Of a DNA stretch of 64,000 bases, positions 12,147 to 22,756 are shown in pieces. The DNA is from Dipteris shenzhenensis (lineage: Eukaryota; Polypodiophyta; Polypodiopsida; Gleicheniales): the NCBI GenBank assembly GCA_047967505.1, contig CM106538.1; one strand, given 5' to 3'. The translations under genes and the position numbers were made by a program. Position 1 is the first letter of the stretch. Each line of letters begins with the position of its first letter. Under the pieces are notes generated by a model. That model made no database searches. It was not told the DNA's origin and was given only the letters and a program-made list of their open reading frames with translations.

Positions 12147-12677
12147 TTGTTCGTGGTAAGGAGCTCAAGAAAGCAAGCCCAGTTCGTGGTGTCCTGGTAA
12201 GAGGACCAGTGTTGCTTTCCTATTTCGAGTTTGGGAGCAAATCTCTGCAGGTAGCACAGCCAGAAGTGCAGGAGTGCACTGTTTCAGATTGAGACGCCCT
12301 TCGCGGTGTGGCGAGAGCGCAGTTTATGCTCCGGGAGTGGGCAAAGCCCTTAGTGACTTTATTTTTCTGAATTGAGGCCGTTTCGGGGCCCGTTTTGAAG
12401 GCGGAAGTTCTTCACAGGCACTCAGAAAAAGGCCCTGTTTTTTGCTGTGCGACCACTGCGCGGCTACTTGGTGGAAAGGTGCCGCAGAAATTGCATCGTA
12501 TGCCTGTGTGCAGAGATATTGGGAGTTGCAGATTCATGCCTGTTGCCTGTTGATGCGAAATCGTCACTAGGAAGTGACTGTGTGGTGAAATACCACTTTC
12601 GTCAGTTTTGCAGATCTGCCCGTGTGAGGCAAAAGCTGTGTTTTTTGCAGTGACAGAATATTTTGCAGTGTTCTGTA

Positions 12678-13568
12678 ATGGCATCTGATTCTCTTTCACA
12701 GATTGTCACTGAAAAGCTTGACAAGAATAACTTCCAGGCATGGAAGTTTAGAATGACGAATTTCTTGATGGGAAAAGACTATTGGGAATTCATTACAGGA
12801 AATGAAGAAGAACCTGTTCTTCCTAATGTTCCCAGTCAACAGGAAATGCAAGCATTCAAAGGATGGCATGAGAGAGCCAGGAAAGTTATGTACTGGTTGT
12901 CTATCAGTATTTCGGACTCCATGATTGTGCATATTCAGGATGCAAATACGCCAAAGGAGGCATGGGATACTTTGTCAAAAATGTATAGCACAAATACGCA
13001 AGCCAGGAAAATGCAACTCAAACAGGAGTTGCACAATGTGCAGAGAGAAAATTTGAGCATAAATGACTACCACATGAAAGTGAAGAAAATTGCAGATGCA
13101 CTTGCTTCCATTGGGTCACCAGTGGATGATGATGATTTGGTTTCTGTGACCTTGAATGGTCTCGGAAAGGATTATGCACAGTTCCGGACATCCATTGCCG
13201 TCCATGAAAACTTTCCTGATTTTGAGGAGTTGATTGCTCTTCTAATTTCTGAAGAGCAGAGAAATGGGGGTGCATCTTCTTCAGCAGGAACTTCAAAAGA
13301 AACTGTCTTCTACTCAAATGCTGGCAGAGGTAGAGGCAGAGGTAGAGGAGGCCGATCTGCAGGCCGTGGTAGAAATCAGAATATGCAGCAAACGCAAGAA
13401 AACCAGTCCTATGCAGGAGGACGTGGTAACTCTAGAGGCAGGGGGAGAAAAGAGGCCGTGGTGGATGGCAGAGAGGCCAAAATGCAAACAGCAATATTGA
13501 ATGCTACTATTGTGGCAAAATGGGTCATATGGCTAAGGACTGCTATAAAAAGCAGAATGACATTATGA
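12678..13568 (+). CDS. Copia Gag (frame ends early by a frameshift)
   Basis: The start is the ATG at 12678 ([20 protein letters not shown]); an in-frame TTG upstream is not credible. The capsid domain is of the UBN2 type ([40 protein letters not shown]). An Arg/Gly-rich segment ([18 protein letters not shown]) follows. The zinc knuckle [14 protein letters not shown] is coded in the next frame, so this frame runs on out of register from about 13451 to a stop at 13566-13568. One A missing from a run of A near 13448 would explain the break. Gag forms the virus-like particle of the element. Confidence 0.9.
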   Translation: MASDSLSQIVTEKLDKNNFQAWKFRMTNFLMGKDYWEFITGNEEEPVLPNVPSQQEMQAFKGWHERARKVMYWLSISISDSMIVHIQDANTPKEAWDTLSKMYSTNTQARKMQLKQELHNVQRENLSINDYHMKVKKIADALASIGSPVDDDDLVSVTLNGLGKDYAQFRTSIAVHENFPDFEELIALLISEEQRNGGASSSAGTSKETVFYSNAGRGRGRGRGGRSAGRGRNQNMQQTQENQSYAGGRGNSRGRGRKEAVVDGREAKMQTAILNATIVAKWVIWLRTAIKSRMTL

Positions 13569-15700
13569 ATGGAAAATTGCAGCAAGGCAATTATGCATCC
13601 TCTAGTAGACAGGGTGATGACAGAAATGAGCATTTGTTTATGGTGCAGCATATGACAAATTCTGTAACAAGTGCAGAAGAAAGCAATGATGTGTGGTATG
13701 TTGACTCGGGTGCGTCAAACCACATGACAGGTCACGCTGAATGGATGCAGGATGCAAGAAAAATGGAAAAACCAGGATTTGTGGAGACTGGTGATGATAC
13801 TGCACATCCTATTGTGCAGATTGGCAAAATTCCTTTGTCTATGCAGGATGGGAAAAAGAAATACTTGTCTGATGTATTTCATGTCCCGAACATCACCAAG
13901 AACCTGGTTTCTGTTGGTCAGATGGTTGAGCAGGGCTTGCAGGTCAGATTTAATCCTCATGGATGCTTTGTTGAGGATATGAAAAATAATGGTCGCTTGA
14001 TAGCAAAAGGAAAGAAGAAGGGCAGGATGTTTACGTTGGATGCAGACATGCCTGAATTGAGTGCAGCAATGTTTGCACATGGGACCGGTGTAGTTGCAGA
14101 TATTGATATCTGGCACAAACGCATTGGTCATGTTAATATGCAGCGACTTAAATCAATGCAAGCCCAAAATATTGTTGCAGGATTGCCAAAATTCAAGGTT
14201 GCAGAAATGCACAAGATTTGTGAAGCCTGTCAATTTGGGAAACAGGCAAGGAAACCTTTTCCTAGGCATGTTCAAGAGAGTAAAAAGCCATTGGAATTAA
14301 TCCACTCTGATGTGTGGACTACAAAAGCTGCATCTATTAGAGGCTGTCACTATTTTGTCACATTTATTGATGACTTCAGCAGAAAACTGTGGGTGTATTT
14401 TATGAAAAAGAAAAGTGAAGTGTTTGGGCACTTCAAAGCTTTCAAAGCTATGGTTGAAAAGGAAACAGGCCTGCAAATAAAATGCCTAAGGTCAGATGGA
14501 GGGGGAGAGTACCTCTCAAATGAGTTTGCAAGGTTCTTGCAGGAGCATGGTATAAAGCAGCAATATTCATGCAGTCATACCCCACAGCAAAATGGAATTG
14601 CAGAAAGAAAAAATAGGCATATTGGAGAGGTATCTCGGGCTATGCTAAATGAAAAAGATCTACCAGATTATTATTGGGCTGAAGCAGTTGCTACAGCAGT
14701 CTATATAATGAACATGACTCCCACTGCAGCAATACATGGCATGACGCCAGAGGAGATGTATACTGGTAGGAAACCAGATATTTCTCATTTGAAGATTTTT
14801 GGTTGCATTGCTTATGTCCATGTGCCAGATGAGTTGAGGTCCAAGTTGGATCCAAAAGCTGAGAAGTGCGTCTTTATTGGTTATTCTCTGCAGCAGAAAG
14901 GGTATAGATGCTATAACCCTTCTACACGTAAGTTCACAGTGAGCAGAGATGTTGTTTTTGATGAGATGAGCAGCTGGTATAAACCAGTAAATGTGATGAT
15001 TGATGTAGATGCACAAAATGGTAATGTTGCACAGAATGCACAGCAGCAATCACAAAATATCAGTGGACCTGGAGTGTCCTCTACCAGTGGTTCACATACT
15101 TCGCCATGGACAGGCAGATTGAGATCAGGAGAATCCCCTCAAAGCAATGCAGATAGTGGTACGCAGGTATCACGAAAAGGAAAAGAGAAGGTAGATCAGC
15201 CCATGTTTGATGTGAATGCAGGTCACTCTTATGTGGATGGTGAATCCAGTGGCTCAGAACAGAGCATTGATGATGAGTTGGGTATTCATTCTGTTGTTAC
15301 ACCTGGAGTAAGGAAGACCAGGGATGTTTTGAGAGCACCCAGAAGTGAGCCTATTTTGCGCAGGTCTACCAGGGTCAGGTATCCTGTGGATAGGCTGAAA
15401 TATGATGGATTTACAGCCATTCACTATGCCTATATGGTCAAAGTGATACAGGAACCAGAACCCACTTCTTTTGAGCAAGCCATGGGAAATGAAAAATGGG
15501 AGAAAGCCATGGATGAAGAAATGGATGCCTTGGATGCTAATGCTATATGGGAATTGGTGGCTTTGCCTAAAGGCAAGAATGCAATTGGTTGTAAGTGGGT
15601 TTATAAGATCAAGCACAATGCAGATGGTTCTGTGAATAGATACAAGGCAAGATTAGTTGTCAAGGGGTATGCACAGACATATGGCATTGATTATGAATAA
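13451..15700 (+). CDS. Copia Pol part 1: zinc knuckle, protease, integrase, start of RT
   Basis: The reading frame is shifted -1 relative to gag. Order: CCHC knuckle at about 13504; protease with [10 protein letters not shown] at about 13700; integrase with the HHCC zinc domain (HKRIGHVN ... CEACQFGK, about 14110-14250) and the DDE core ([26 protein letters not shown]); a variable Ser/Gln-rich linker; then the RT start ([40 protein letters not shown]). It stops at GIDYE followed by TAA. In copia elements this position normally holds another acidic residue before TFSPVA, so TAA probably replaces a Glu codon. Confidence 0.9.
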   Translation, partial: RGRGGWQRGQNANSNIECYYCGKMGHMAKDCYKKQNDIMNGKLQQGNYASSSRQGDDRNEHLFMVQHMTNSVTSAEESNDVWYVDSGASNHMTGHAEWMQDARKMEKPGFVETGDDTAHPIVQIGKIPLSMQDGKKKYLSDVFHVPNITKNLVSVGQMVEQGLQVRFNPHGCFVEDMKNNGRLIAKGKKKGRMFTLDADMPELSAAMFAHGTGVVADIDIWHKRIGHVNMQRLKSMQAQNIVAGLPKFKVAEMHKICEACQFGKQARKPFPRHVQESKKPLELIHSDVWTTKAASIRGCHYFVTFIDDFSRKLWVYFMKKKSEVFGHFKAFKAMVEKETGLQIKCLRSDGGGEYLSNEFARFLQEHGIKQQYSCSHTPQQNGIAERKNRHIGEVSRAMLNEKDLPDYYWAEAVATAVYIMNMTPTAAIHGMTPEEMYTGRKPDISHLKIFGCIAYVHVPDELRSKLDPKAEKCVFIGYSLQQKGYRCYNPSTRKFTVSRDVVFDEMSSWYKPVNVMIDVDAQNGNVAQNAQQQSQNISGPGVSSTSGSHTSPWTGRLRSGESPQSNADSGTQVSRKGKEKVDQPMFDVNAGHSYVDGESSGSEQSIDDELGIHSVVTPGVRKTRDVLRAPRSEPILRRSTRVRYPVDRLKYDGFTAIHYAYMVKVIQEPEPTSFEQAMGNEKWEKAMDEEMDALDANAIWELVALPKGKNAIGCKWVYKIKHNADGSVNRYKARLVVKGYAQTYGIDYE

Positions 15701-17041
15701 ACTTTCAGCCCGGTTGCAAGGATGGCAACCGTAAGAGCAGCCATTGCTATGGCTGCATCAAAGGGATGGTCTTTACATCAGATGGATGTAAAGAATGCCT
15801 TCTTGCATGGTGATTTGCAAGAAGAGGTCTTTATGGAGCAGCCAGCAGGTTATGTTCATGCTACTCATCCTGAGTTTGTTTGCAGGTTGAAGAAAGCCTT
15901 GTATGGCTTGAAGCAAGCACCTAGAGCATGGTCTGACAAGATAGGACAGTATCTTGTCACTATTGGCTTTCAGATTTCCAAGGCAGATTTCTCACTCTAT
16001 GTGAGAAAAACAGAGAAAGGGATTATGCTGCTGGTCATTTATGTTGATGATTTGATCATCACAGGTGATAGTGATGAAGATATCCTTCATGTGAAAATGC
16101 TATTGAGGCAGAAGTTTGAGATGAAGGATTTGGGAGAGCTGCGTTATTTCTTGGGCATTGAGGTGATTAGATCACCAAGTGGGATACAGCTCTTGCAGAG
16201 GCAGTATGGATTGGACATGCTGTCCAAATATGGGATGACAGGCTGTAAGCCTATTTCAGTTCCTTTGGAGCAGAATGTGAAGCTGAACACAGATGCAGGT
16301 GAGCTTCTGGAAGACCCTACTATGTACAGACGCATAGTAGGAAGTTTGATTTACATGACTATTACCAGGCCAGATTTGAGCTATGCTGTTGGGTTGGTAA
16401 GTCAGTTTATGCAGGCTCCAAGGAAACCGCATTTGGATGCGGCTAGATGCATACTCAGGTATGTGAAGTCCACATTGCAGTATGGACTATTTTATGAGGC
16501 TGGGGTTCAGATACAGTTGCATGGATACACTGATGCTGATTGGGCTGGTAGTATTTCTGATAGACGATCTACCAGTGGATATGTGTTCGCTTTTGGGAGT
16601 GCTGCAGTCACTTGGAGCAGCAAGAAACAGCCTACAGTTGCCTTGTCGAGCACAGAGGCTGAGTACAGGGGTGCAGCAATGGCTGCATGTGAGGTGGCTT
16701 GGTTGCATAAGCTACTCTATGATATGCATCAGTCTACAGATGAGCCGGTTGTCATTTATTGTGACAACATGAGCAGTATACACTTGGCAAAGAACCCAGT
16801 CTTTCATGCTAGAACAAAGCACATTGAGGTGCATTATCACTATGTGCGGGAGAAGGTTTTACTAGGTCTTATTGATCTAGTTTATGTCAGCACAGAGGAT
16901 CAGGTAGCTGACATATTCACGAAAGCATTGGGCGCAGAGAAGCTGCGCAAGTTCAGAGACCTGCTTGGTGTGCAGGAATTGGGATTGAGCTCGAGGGGGA
17001 GTGTTGAGATATCGAGCTCCACTCGTGATATGCCAGGGTGA
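15701..17041 (+). CDS. Copia Pol part 2: reverse transcriptase and RNase H
   Basis: Same frame as part 1, beyond the stop. It opens TFSPVARMATVRAAIAMA, then DVKNAFLHGDLQEEVFMEQP and LYGLKQAPRAWSDKIGQYL. The RT catalytic motif YVDDLIITG is present. RNase H follows: YTDADWAGSISDRRSTSGY, SSTEAEYRGA and CDNMSSIHLAKNP, with catalytic acidic residues visible. The frame is fully open for 446 codons to the 3' LTR. Only the stop at 15698 and the gag-pol frame change keep the element from encoding one continuous polyprotein. Confidence 0.9.
   Translation, partial: TFSPVARMATVRAAIAMAASKGWSLHQMDVKNAFLHGDLQEEVFMEQPAGYVHATHPEFVCRLKKALYGLKQAPRAWSDKIGQYLVTIGFQISKADFSLYVRKTEKGIMLLVIYVDDLIITGDSDEDILHVKMLLRQKFEMKDLGELRYFLGIEVIRSPSGIQLLQRQYGLDMLSKYGMTGCKPISVPLEQNVKLNTDAGELLEDPTMYRRIVGSLIYMTITRPDLSYAVGLVSQFMQAPRKPHLDAARCILRYVKSTLQYGLFYEAGVQIQLHGYTDADWAGSISDRRSTSGYVFAFGSAAVTWSSKKQPTVALSSTEAEYRGAAMAACEVAWLHKLLYDMHQSTDEPVVIYCDNMSSIHLAKNPVFHARTKHIEVHYHYVREKVLLGLIDLVYVSTEDQVADIFTKALGAEKLRKFRDLLGVQELGLSSRGSVEISSSTRDMPG
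16989..17001 (+). promoter_or_regulatory. Copia polypurine tract
   Basis: The purine-rich run TCGAGGGGGAG lies immediately before the 3' LTR. It is the expected primer for plus-strand DNA synthesis. Confidence 0.85.
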
Positions 17042-17354
17042 CCGTTGTGTATTTATGTCACCGACTTGTTAGCTGGAGATGCGGTTGGTACACCGCCCAC
17101 GAATAATAGCTGGATGACAGCTATCCTTAACTACTCTAGTTTGTGGCTCAGTTAGTATGCCACCTTAGTTAGTTGAGTTTGGTTTGAGACCCACATATAG
17201 GGTTCTTCTATTTCTTTGTACTTGAGTTCTTTTGGCTTACACAACTAAGAAGAGGAAAACTGTTTTCAGCCTCCACCTTTGTGTGTATTCCCCCATTTGT
17301 GATTGTGAGAAAGCCACAAGTGAGACTCCTTCCCTCTCTCCCACAATCTTCACA
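17002..17354 (+). repeat. 3' LTR of the copia element
   Basis: 353 bp identical to 11781-12133. The pol frame runs 40 bases into it before its stop at 17039-17041. Confidence 0.95.
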
Positions 17355-17359
17355 CACCT
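17355..17359. repeat. Target-site duplication of the copia element, right
   Basis: CACCT, matching 11776-11780. Confidence 0.95.
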
Positions 17360-18756
17360 TTCCAGATCGTCCTCGCCTGTCTGCACTCCCAAAGACAATG
17401 TTGTACTGACTCAACTGCCATGTGACAACGAGGACAAGTAGGGTCAATAGCCCCAAACTTGGATCTCCACAGATTCACTGCAATCCCTCCAAGAATAGAA
17501 AGCCAAAAGAAAAGAGCGATCTTTCTATTCCTGAGGGATTTCCAGAGCCTACACCAAAAGTTCTTCTGCACAAATGCGGAAATCTGAAAACTATCCCAAT
17601 GTGTTGCTCTAGAGGGCCTCCAACCTCTACTGCTGAGTTGAAATCTCCGAGCATTTCTAACTGTGTAGCAAAAGAAGGGGAAGCTCTTCTCTCGGTGCCC
17701 CTCATCAATCCATTCCCACTCCCATGGGTCCCACTGCATGAACCTAATAGGAGAACCACCATACAGCCAAAGTCTCCAAGACCCCAACGCAAGGAGAATA
17801 GGATTAGGGTCAAGATAACACTGTGAGTCCCTGCCCCACTCCATGAATCCTGCAGTCCTTATAGGCTGAAATGCAAACTCCAAGAGAGTATCATCAGAAG
17901 ATCCGATAAGTCTGTCTCCCGACTGAACATCAAAGACAAGGGTATCCTCATGTGCATCCTGCAATGCAATAATCTGTAATGGAATGCCTGTCCCTGAAAA
18001 CGCTCCTCACCAAGTGGACTCTATAAGCGGCATGTCATCTGTGTCAATCCACTCTGGTGGAATGGTTGCCTGTATTTGCTGTATCCTGAGTGCACTCCCT
18101 CCGAGGTGGCCAACTACTAAAAGTCTCTAATCCTTTGGAAGTCTCATAAAGGCCTGCTAAGTGCCTACAGTAGAGGCAGGTCCCCTCTCCCATCTAGACA
18201 ACTGCATATAATGTGACACTCCAAGTGGCCTGCCATGATCATCCAAAAATGAGTCATTCCACATGACTACTGCCTGTGAATTTCTTCACGAGAGGTGGGT
18301 GAAACTCTGCACAGTGTGTTTCTGAAGCAGCCCCAAGCTTTCAGAATCGCAGCCATGAGAGGGGAAGGGGGAGATTTCAGATGGGCTGAAGTAAAGATCC
18401 ATCTGCTGCTGTCTAACCAATCTCCCCATGAGAAGGGGCACAAGACTGAATGCTGCGTGAGGAAAAATCCTTCCAGGGCTCCTGTCCAGGCATCAATCCA
18501 CGTACTACAAACTTGCAGAGTAAGGCCATACACTGCAAGTTCGGGTCAATAATATTGAGACCGCCTCCTCCTATGGGGATAATGAGGGTCTCCCAAGCCA
18601 CCTTGGCTACAACATCTGAGGTGCCATCTAAACCACTCCATAGGAAGTTCCTGATAGGTCTCATGCCCTCTGATCTAATAGTGATTGTTGCTGAGCCCTT
18701 GTTGCAGCAAGGCGCTCCTGAATCCAAGCATCTGTAGGCCTCTTCTGCTCCTCCCT

Positions 18757-19749
18757 CTAGAGTGTAGCCAACTGCTGGCGGATACCTATCTCACGCTTGA
18801 GGATCTCACCCCTCCTGATACAAGCAATGGAAAGATAAAAGTCACTAATATCAGAGAGGGGGTTGCGGCTAAGTCTGAAGGAGAAAGCTGCCCATCCTGC
18901 AAATAGAGATACCCAGCTCCTCAACACTATCTCTGTAAGGCCCTCCTTTGCATAAAAGGGATCTGGAATCCTAACACTCGCAGAGCATCGCCTCACATGG
19001 GGATCTGAGACCATCAAAACCACGGGAAAATGATCCGAAGTGGACACCCCAACTACAATGCAAATAGTACCACCTTTGTCTAGAGCCCAATCATCCACGT
19101 AAAATCTGTCAATCCGTGCATGTATAGGCATCTGCAATCTCCTGTTCGACCAAGAAAACATGAGAGAAAGTGGCTGCGTGTGAAAAGTATCATCATGCCA
19201 AGTATCCCTGCCACTGTACTGAAAAAGAAAGGCATCCCACACTACTCTCTCTAGGGAGTGAATGCCACCTTCTCTACAACCCCTTTTGTCTAAGGGCATT
19301 TCAACCATGTTGAAATCGCCTCCTATAATCCAAGCATCTGCAATATGTGACCAAGAGAGCAGTTCCTTCCACAAAAGAACACAATCCCCTCTAGAATTAG
19401 GTGCATATAGGTTTAAAAGAGCAACCTTATGCCCACCAATCAAAAGTAAAATCCACTGAGCTTTGGAAGGGACTATGATCCCGTGTCCAATCACCAAGGG
19501 GAGTATAGAAGAAGAAACAGAAATGCAAGTACCTCCCCTCGTGCCCAAGGCGGGTGACCAAAAAGTATGGCCTGAAAGAAGCTTACCTGACTTGACACAA
19601 TCCCTAACATCCAATTTGTGTTCTTGAATTATCAGAATGTCCATGGGACCCCTAGTAACACTTGGATGAAGTTGGTTACGAATCACTTGCCTGCGGCGGT
19701 GGTGAGGTACACCTCTGAGGCCCTGAACGTTCCAATTGACAATCCTCAT
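18757..19749 (-). CDS. LINE-A ORF2 endonuclease domain
   Basis: A 330-codon open frame starting MRIVNWNVQGLRGVP. This is the exonuclease-endonuclease-phosphatase fold used by LINEs to nick target DNA. Visible active-site segments: NWNVQG at the start, QEHKL, LNLYAPNS, GGDFNMVE, RIDRFYVDD and STSDHFPVVL, so the catalytic Asn, Asp and His positions appear intact. The frame ends at IGIRQQLATL, where an amber-like stop interrupts LQREEQKRPTDAW. It retains the best endonuclease of the LINE-A copies here. Confidence 0.85.
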   Translation of the reverse strand: MRIVNWNVQGLRGVPHHRRRQVIRNQLHPSVTRGPMDILIIQEHKLDVRDCVKSGKLLSGHTFWSPALGTRGGTCISVSSSILPLVIGHGIIVPSKAQWILLLIGGHKVALLNLYAPNSRGDCVLLWKELLSWSHIADAWIIGGDFNMVEMPLDKRGCREGGIHSLERVVWDAFLFQYSGRDTWHDDTFHTQPLSLMFSWSNRRLQMPIHARIDRFYVDDWALDKGGTICIVVGVSTSDHFPVVLMVSDPHVRRCSASVRIPDPFYAKEGLTEIVLRSWVSLFAGWAAFSFRLSRNPLSDISDFYLSIACIRRGEILKREIGIRQQLATL

Positions 19750-19899
19750 CTACGAGAGAAGGAGGCCGGATGGAATATCCTACTCGACCTGGTTGCGGAG
19801 AAAGCCCTCTTCTGCAAAAAGTTCCTCCTATCAAGAGGAGGGAAGTCAACTGGGAAAAGCACACCCACACTTGTTGAGGGGAAACTCTGTCCACGCATG

Positions 19900-21032
19900 T
19901 CTAAAAGATGTGCTCCCCAAGCGTAGAGGGTACAAACTCCTCCTCTGACTCAAACTCAGCCAAGTCTACCAGAACTGAAAATGAAAGTACCTCTGGTGCA
20001 GGAGTGCGAAGGAGCCTTGCGGAAGGAGTCGTCGAACCAATAACCCCATTATCTCTGCCAGGTGTAGACACACGTGTAAGAAAATAAGGGGCTCTCGCTG
20101 CATGACCTCTGCATGAATCTTCATGACCTCGGCCATGACTTTAGCATTGTTCTCAAGGCACGAGTCTCTGGAGCAAGGTTCTCCTTAGGTGAGCACTCCT
20201 GTACATGATTAGGGACAAAAGCAATCTCATCTGCACATGGAACTAGGTTAGGAATGTCTCCTACTTGAAGAGATAGGTTTGGGGCCCCATCAGTGGTAGC
20301 CTAAGGTATTGGCTCCCCAACTCTGAGAGGCACCCAACGGTGGAGGACCGAAGCAGGACGTACTGACTATCCTATCCGCGCTATAGAAGTACCAGGAGCT
20401 GATGGTTCTGGTTGTGAAGCTGAAGGTCTAGCAGCGCGTGAGGCGGTAGGAGCTGGTCGTGATGAAGGTCCCGATCGGCGGGTGAAGCTATGAGGTGCAC
20501 TCGTGGATCTTTTTTATCTTTTCTTTTTCCTCGGGCAATCTCTGGCAAAGTGCCCAAGGGTCCTGCAAATCCTACACTGATCTTGTCTCTCTGCAATCTC
20601 GACTCCCTGTCTGAAAAAGGAGCCATCTGGACGCTGAAGCATAATGTGGTCATCTGAGATGTTAAGGTCAGAAACGATGACCCTAACACGTGGTACCCCA
20701 TCAGACTTGAGTGCCTCTGCTACTGAAGTAGGCATCTCAAGGAGAGGGGGGATCTTAGTAACCACTCCAATGGAATGTAGTAGTTGATGGTACACTTGAG
20801 GAAGGCTTGGAAATCTGATGAAGAGTGGTGTCGTCTGGCTGTCTTCCTTGACAGGATCGAACCCCAAAGAAAAAGGGGTTAAAAAAATTCTCATGGAGCC
20901 CAGTGCTAACAGGCTAGCCTGCAGCATTGTACGTGCTACCTCTGAGGAGTCAAAAACAATCTGGAAGAAATCTTGTCCAAGCAGTAACTTGGAAGGGTGG
21001 GACCCATAGATGCGAGCAAAGAGCGATGTCAA
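19900..21032 (-). pseudogene. LINE-A ORF1 (nucleic-acid-binding protein)
   Basis: An open stretch 21032-20514 encodes LFARIYGSHPSKLLLGQDFF, RIFLTPFSLGFDPVKEDSQT, VPRVRVIVSDLNISDDHIML and a CCHC knuckle (CRICRTLGHFARDC) with a basic tail. This is the layout of plant LINE ORF1 proteins (a DUF4283-like domain plus zinc knuckle) that coat the LINE RNA. The C-terminal part (20500-19900) is Pro/Ser-rich with stops. Confidence 0.75.
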
Positions 21033-21219
21033 GCTCTCCTGCTCAGTATCTTTTTTGAGCTACTACAACTCGTCTTTTGAGAAAATGATGGTTTTTGCGG
21101 CCAGTGGAAGCAAGCGAGGATTACCTGAAGGTTGGGCCATCTTCAATCAAGGTGTGAAGGCCGATTTGAACACAAAAAGCTCCGTCCGACCAATAGTGCT
21201 ACTAGGAAGGGCTAGGAAA

Positions 21220-21690
21220 AAAGAGGATAGCAAGGAGGGAGAGGGAGAGGGTGAGGGCTAAAGGGAGAAGGTGAAGGGGGCAGCAGGAGGGAGAGAGTGA
21301 GGGCAAGGGAAGAAGGGGGGCAGTAGGGAGGGAGAGGAGAGGGTGTAAGGAGGAAAGGGGGAGGAGAGGGTAGGCGGAGAGGGAGAGGGTAGGGCGGAGA
21401 GGCTAGGGGAGGGGGACAGTGAAGAGAGTGCAGGCGGGGAGGAGGCCATACGGCTGTACAGCAACGGGGGCAGGAAGGGAGCGGGGTAGAGAGAGCGGGG
21501 TAGAGAGGAGAAGAGAGGAGCGAGGTAGAGAGGAGAGGGCAGCAAGGCTGAGAGGAGCTATGGGAGGGAGAGGAGAGCGCATAGGGAAGAGGGAGAGCAA
21601 GCCGTATGGCAGAGGGGAGAGGGAGAGAAGGCCATACAGTCATAAGAGAGGGGGAGCAGTAGCAAGGTTGGGGAGGAGCAGCAGCTCATT
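21220..21690 (-). repeat. Pyrimidine-rich 5' leader of LINE family A
   Basis: The plus strand is a purine run built from GGGAGAG, GGAGAGGG and similar units, with almost no C. On the LINE strand this is a C/T tract just upstream of ORF1. The plus-strand LINE copy has the same tract at 42240-42720, so it is part of the element. Confidence 0.75.
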
Positions 21691-22670
21691 TTCGTTCTGT
21701 CCACAGTAATCTCAATGACCCGCTCCCCAAAAGTAGAGGTTACAAACTCCTCTATCTCAAACTCTGCCATGTCAGCCAAAACTACAAAAGAATTCGTGTG
21801 TGATGTATCTAGCACAAGAGGACATAATACCACTGCAGATAGCGGAGTGGGAGCAATAACCCCCTTGCCTTTGTCAATAGATGTGGAAAGGAGAGCAGAG
21901 GAGGAAGGGGGCTGCTGGTGGCGAAGCCAAGCACAAACTCTAGCCTTTTCAGCAATTAAGGCACGAGACGACTCGGCAATGATCAGATCCAAGGGTGGGA
22001 GCTCCTTCCCACGAACAACTGGAGGTATAGGAGCAACCTCATCAATCTCCTTCCCGCTAACAGCTGGGGGGATAGGAGCAATCTCATCAGCACAAGAAAC
22101 AAGGACAGGAATATCCCTTGCCTGTAGATAGCCGGGTATCCATGGCCTCAATAGCAGTGTCATGAAGGGTAACTGGCTCACCAACTCTGACTGGCACCCA
22201 GCAAGGAATGACTCGAGCACGGCGTGCTGAAGGTGTTGGACGCATTGAAGAAGAAGGACTAGGATGAGAGGCAGAAGGTCTAGGGCGTGAAGTAGAAGGT
22301 CTAGCAGCGTGGGAAGCAGGATGTGCAGTGGGTCGTCGTGAGGTAGGTCCATGGGATGCTACACTCGTGGACCTTTTAGGCCTTTTCTTCTTCCTTGGGC
22401 AATCTCCGGTGAAGTTCCAGGGGTCCTGCACTGATTTTATCTCCCTACAATCTTGACTCTCTATCTAAAGAAAGAGCCATCCGGATGCTGAAGCATGATG
22501 TGGTCATCTGTGATGTTAGGGTCAGAGACAATGACCCTAACCCGTGGTACCCCAACCAACCTGACTGCCTTTGCTGCCGAAGAAGGCATCCCAGGGAGAG
22601 GGGGAATCTCAGTGACCAACCCGAAAGCGGCTCCAATGGAGTGTAGGAGTCGATGGAACACTCACGCTTT
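21690..22670 (-). mobile_element. LINE family A ORF1 fragment
   Basis: The minus strand reads FHRLLHSIGAAFGLVTEIPP, VPRVRVIVSDPNITDDHIML, a damaged knuckle region ending DCPRKKKR, and a Pro/Ser-rich C-terminus to FVVLADMAEFEIEEFVTSTF. It ends at ITVDRTK, where the pyrimidine leader of the next copy begins. It is therefore a separate, older piece. Confidence 0.75.
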
Positions 22671-22756
22671 GGCTCATTTGTGTTCTCACTCCCTCTTGTG
22701 ATGATGCCTCTTTTCTCTCCCACTCCCGAACATTTGATATCAGAGCCACCTCGAGA
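22671..22756 (+). repeat. LTR end plus primer-binding-site-like scrap
   Basis: CTCTCCCACTCCCGAACAT is followed by TTGATATCAGAGCC, one change from the usual TGGTATCAGAGCC. No coding region follows, so this is a short relic of an LTR retrotransposon. Confidence 0.5.

Larger units (their letters stand above)
11781..17354 (+). mobile_element. Near-complete Ty1/copia retrotransposon with identical LTRs
   Basis: A 5574-bp element: 5' LTR, primer-binding site, gag, pol in copia order (protease, integrase, RT, RNase H), polypurine tract and 3' LTR, with a 5-bp CACCT target duplication on both sides. The two 353-bp LTRs are identical by direct comparison, so insertion was very recent on an evolutionary scale. 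Two lesions break gag-pol: a -1 frame change at about 13448-13451 and a TAA at 15698-15700. It is nested in a minus-strand LINE-A copy, which therefore is older. Confidence 0.95.
17355..21690 (-). mobile_element. LINE family A, main 5' piece of the copy split by copia
   Basis: Reading down the minus strand: pyrimidine-rich leader (21690-21220), ORF1 (about 21032-19900), ORF2 endonuclease (19749-18757), a direct jump across most of the RT (near 18720-18700), then the connector and zinc motif to 17355. The remainder is at 11192-11780. Two ends of ORF2 are well kept, but the RT core is absent, so the copy cannot be autonomous. Confidence 0.88.

Noticed and set aside
12663-12677. An upstream start for the copia Gag
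   Set aside because: The codon at 12663 is TTG; the first ATG in frame with good context is at 12678.
15698-15700. The TAA as the natural end of a short pol protein
   Set aside because: RT is cut in the middle and the same frame continues open for 446 codons with intact motifs, so it is a nonsense lesion unless readthrough is shown.
21212-21709. Open frames on both strands in a G/A-rich tract
   Set aside because: Same cause as above; composition alone removes stops. No domain or conserved start.
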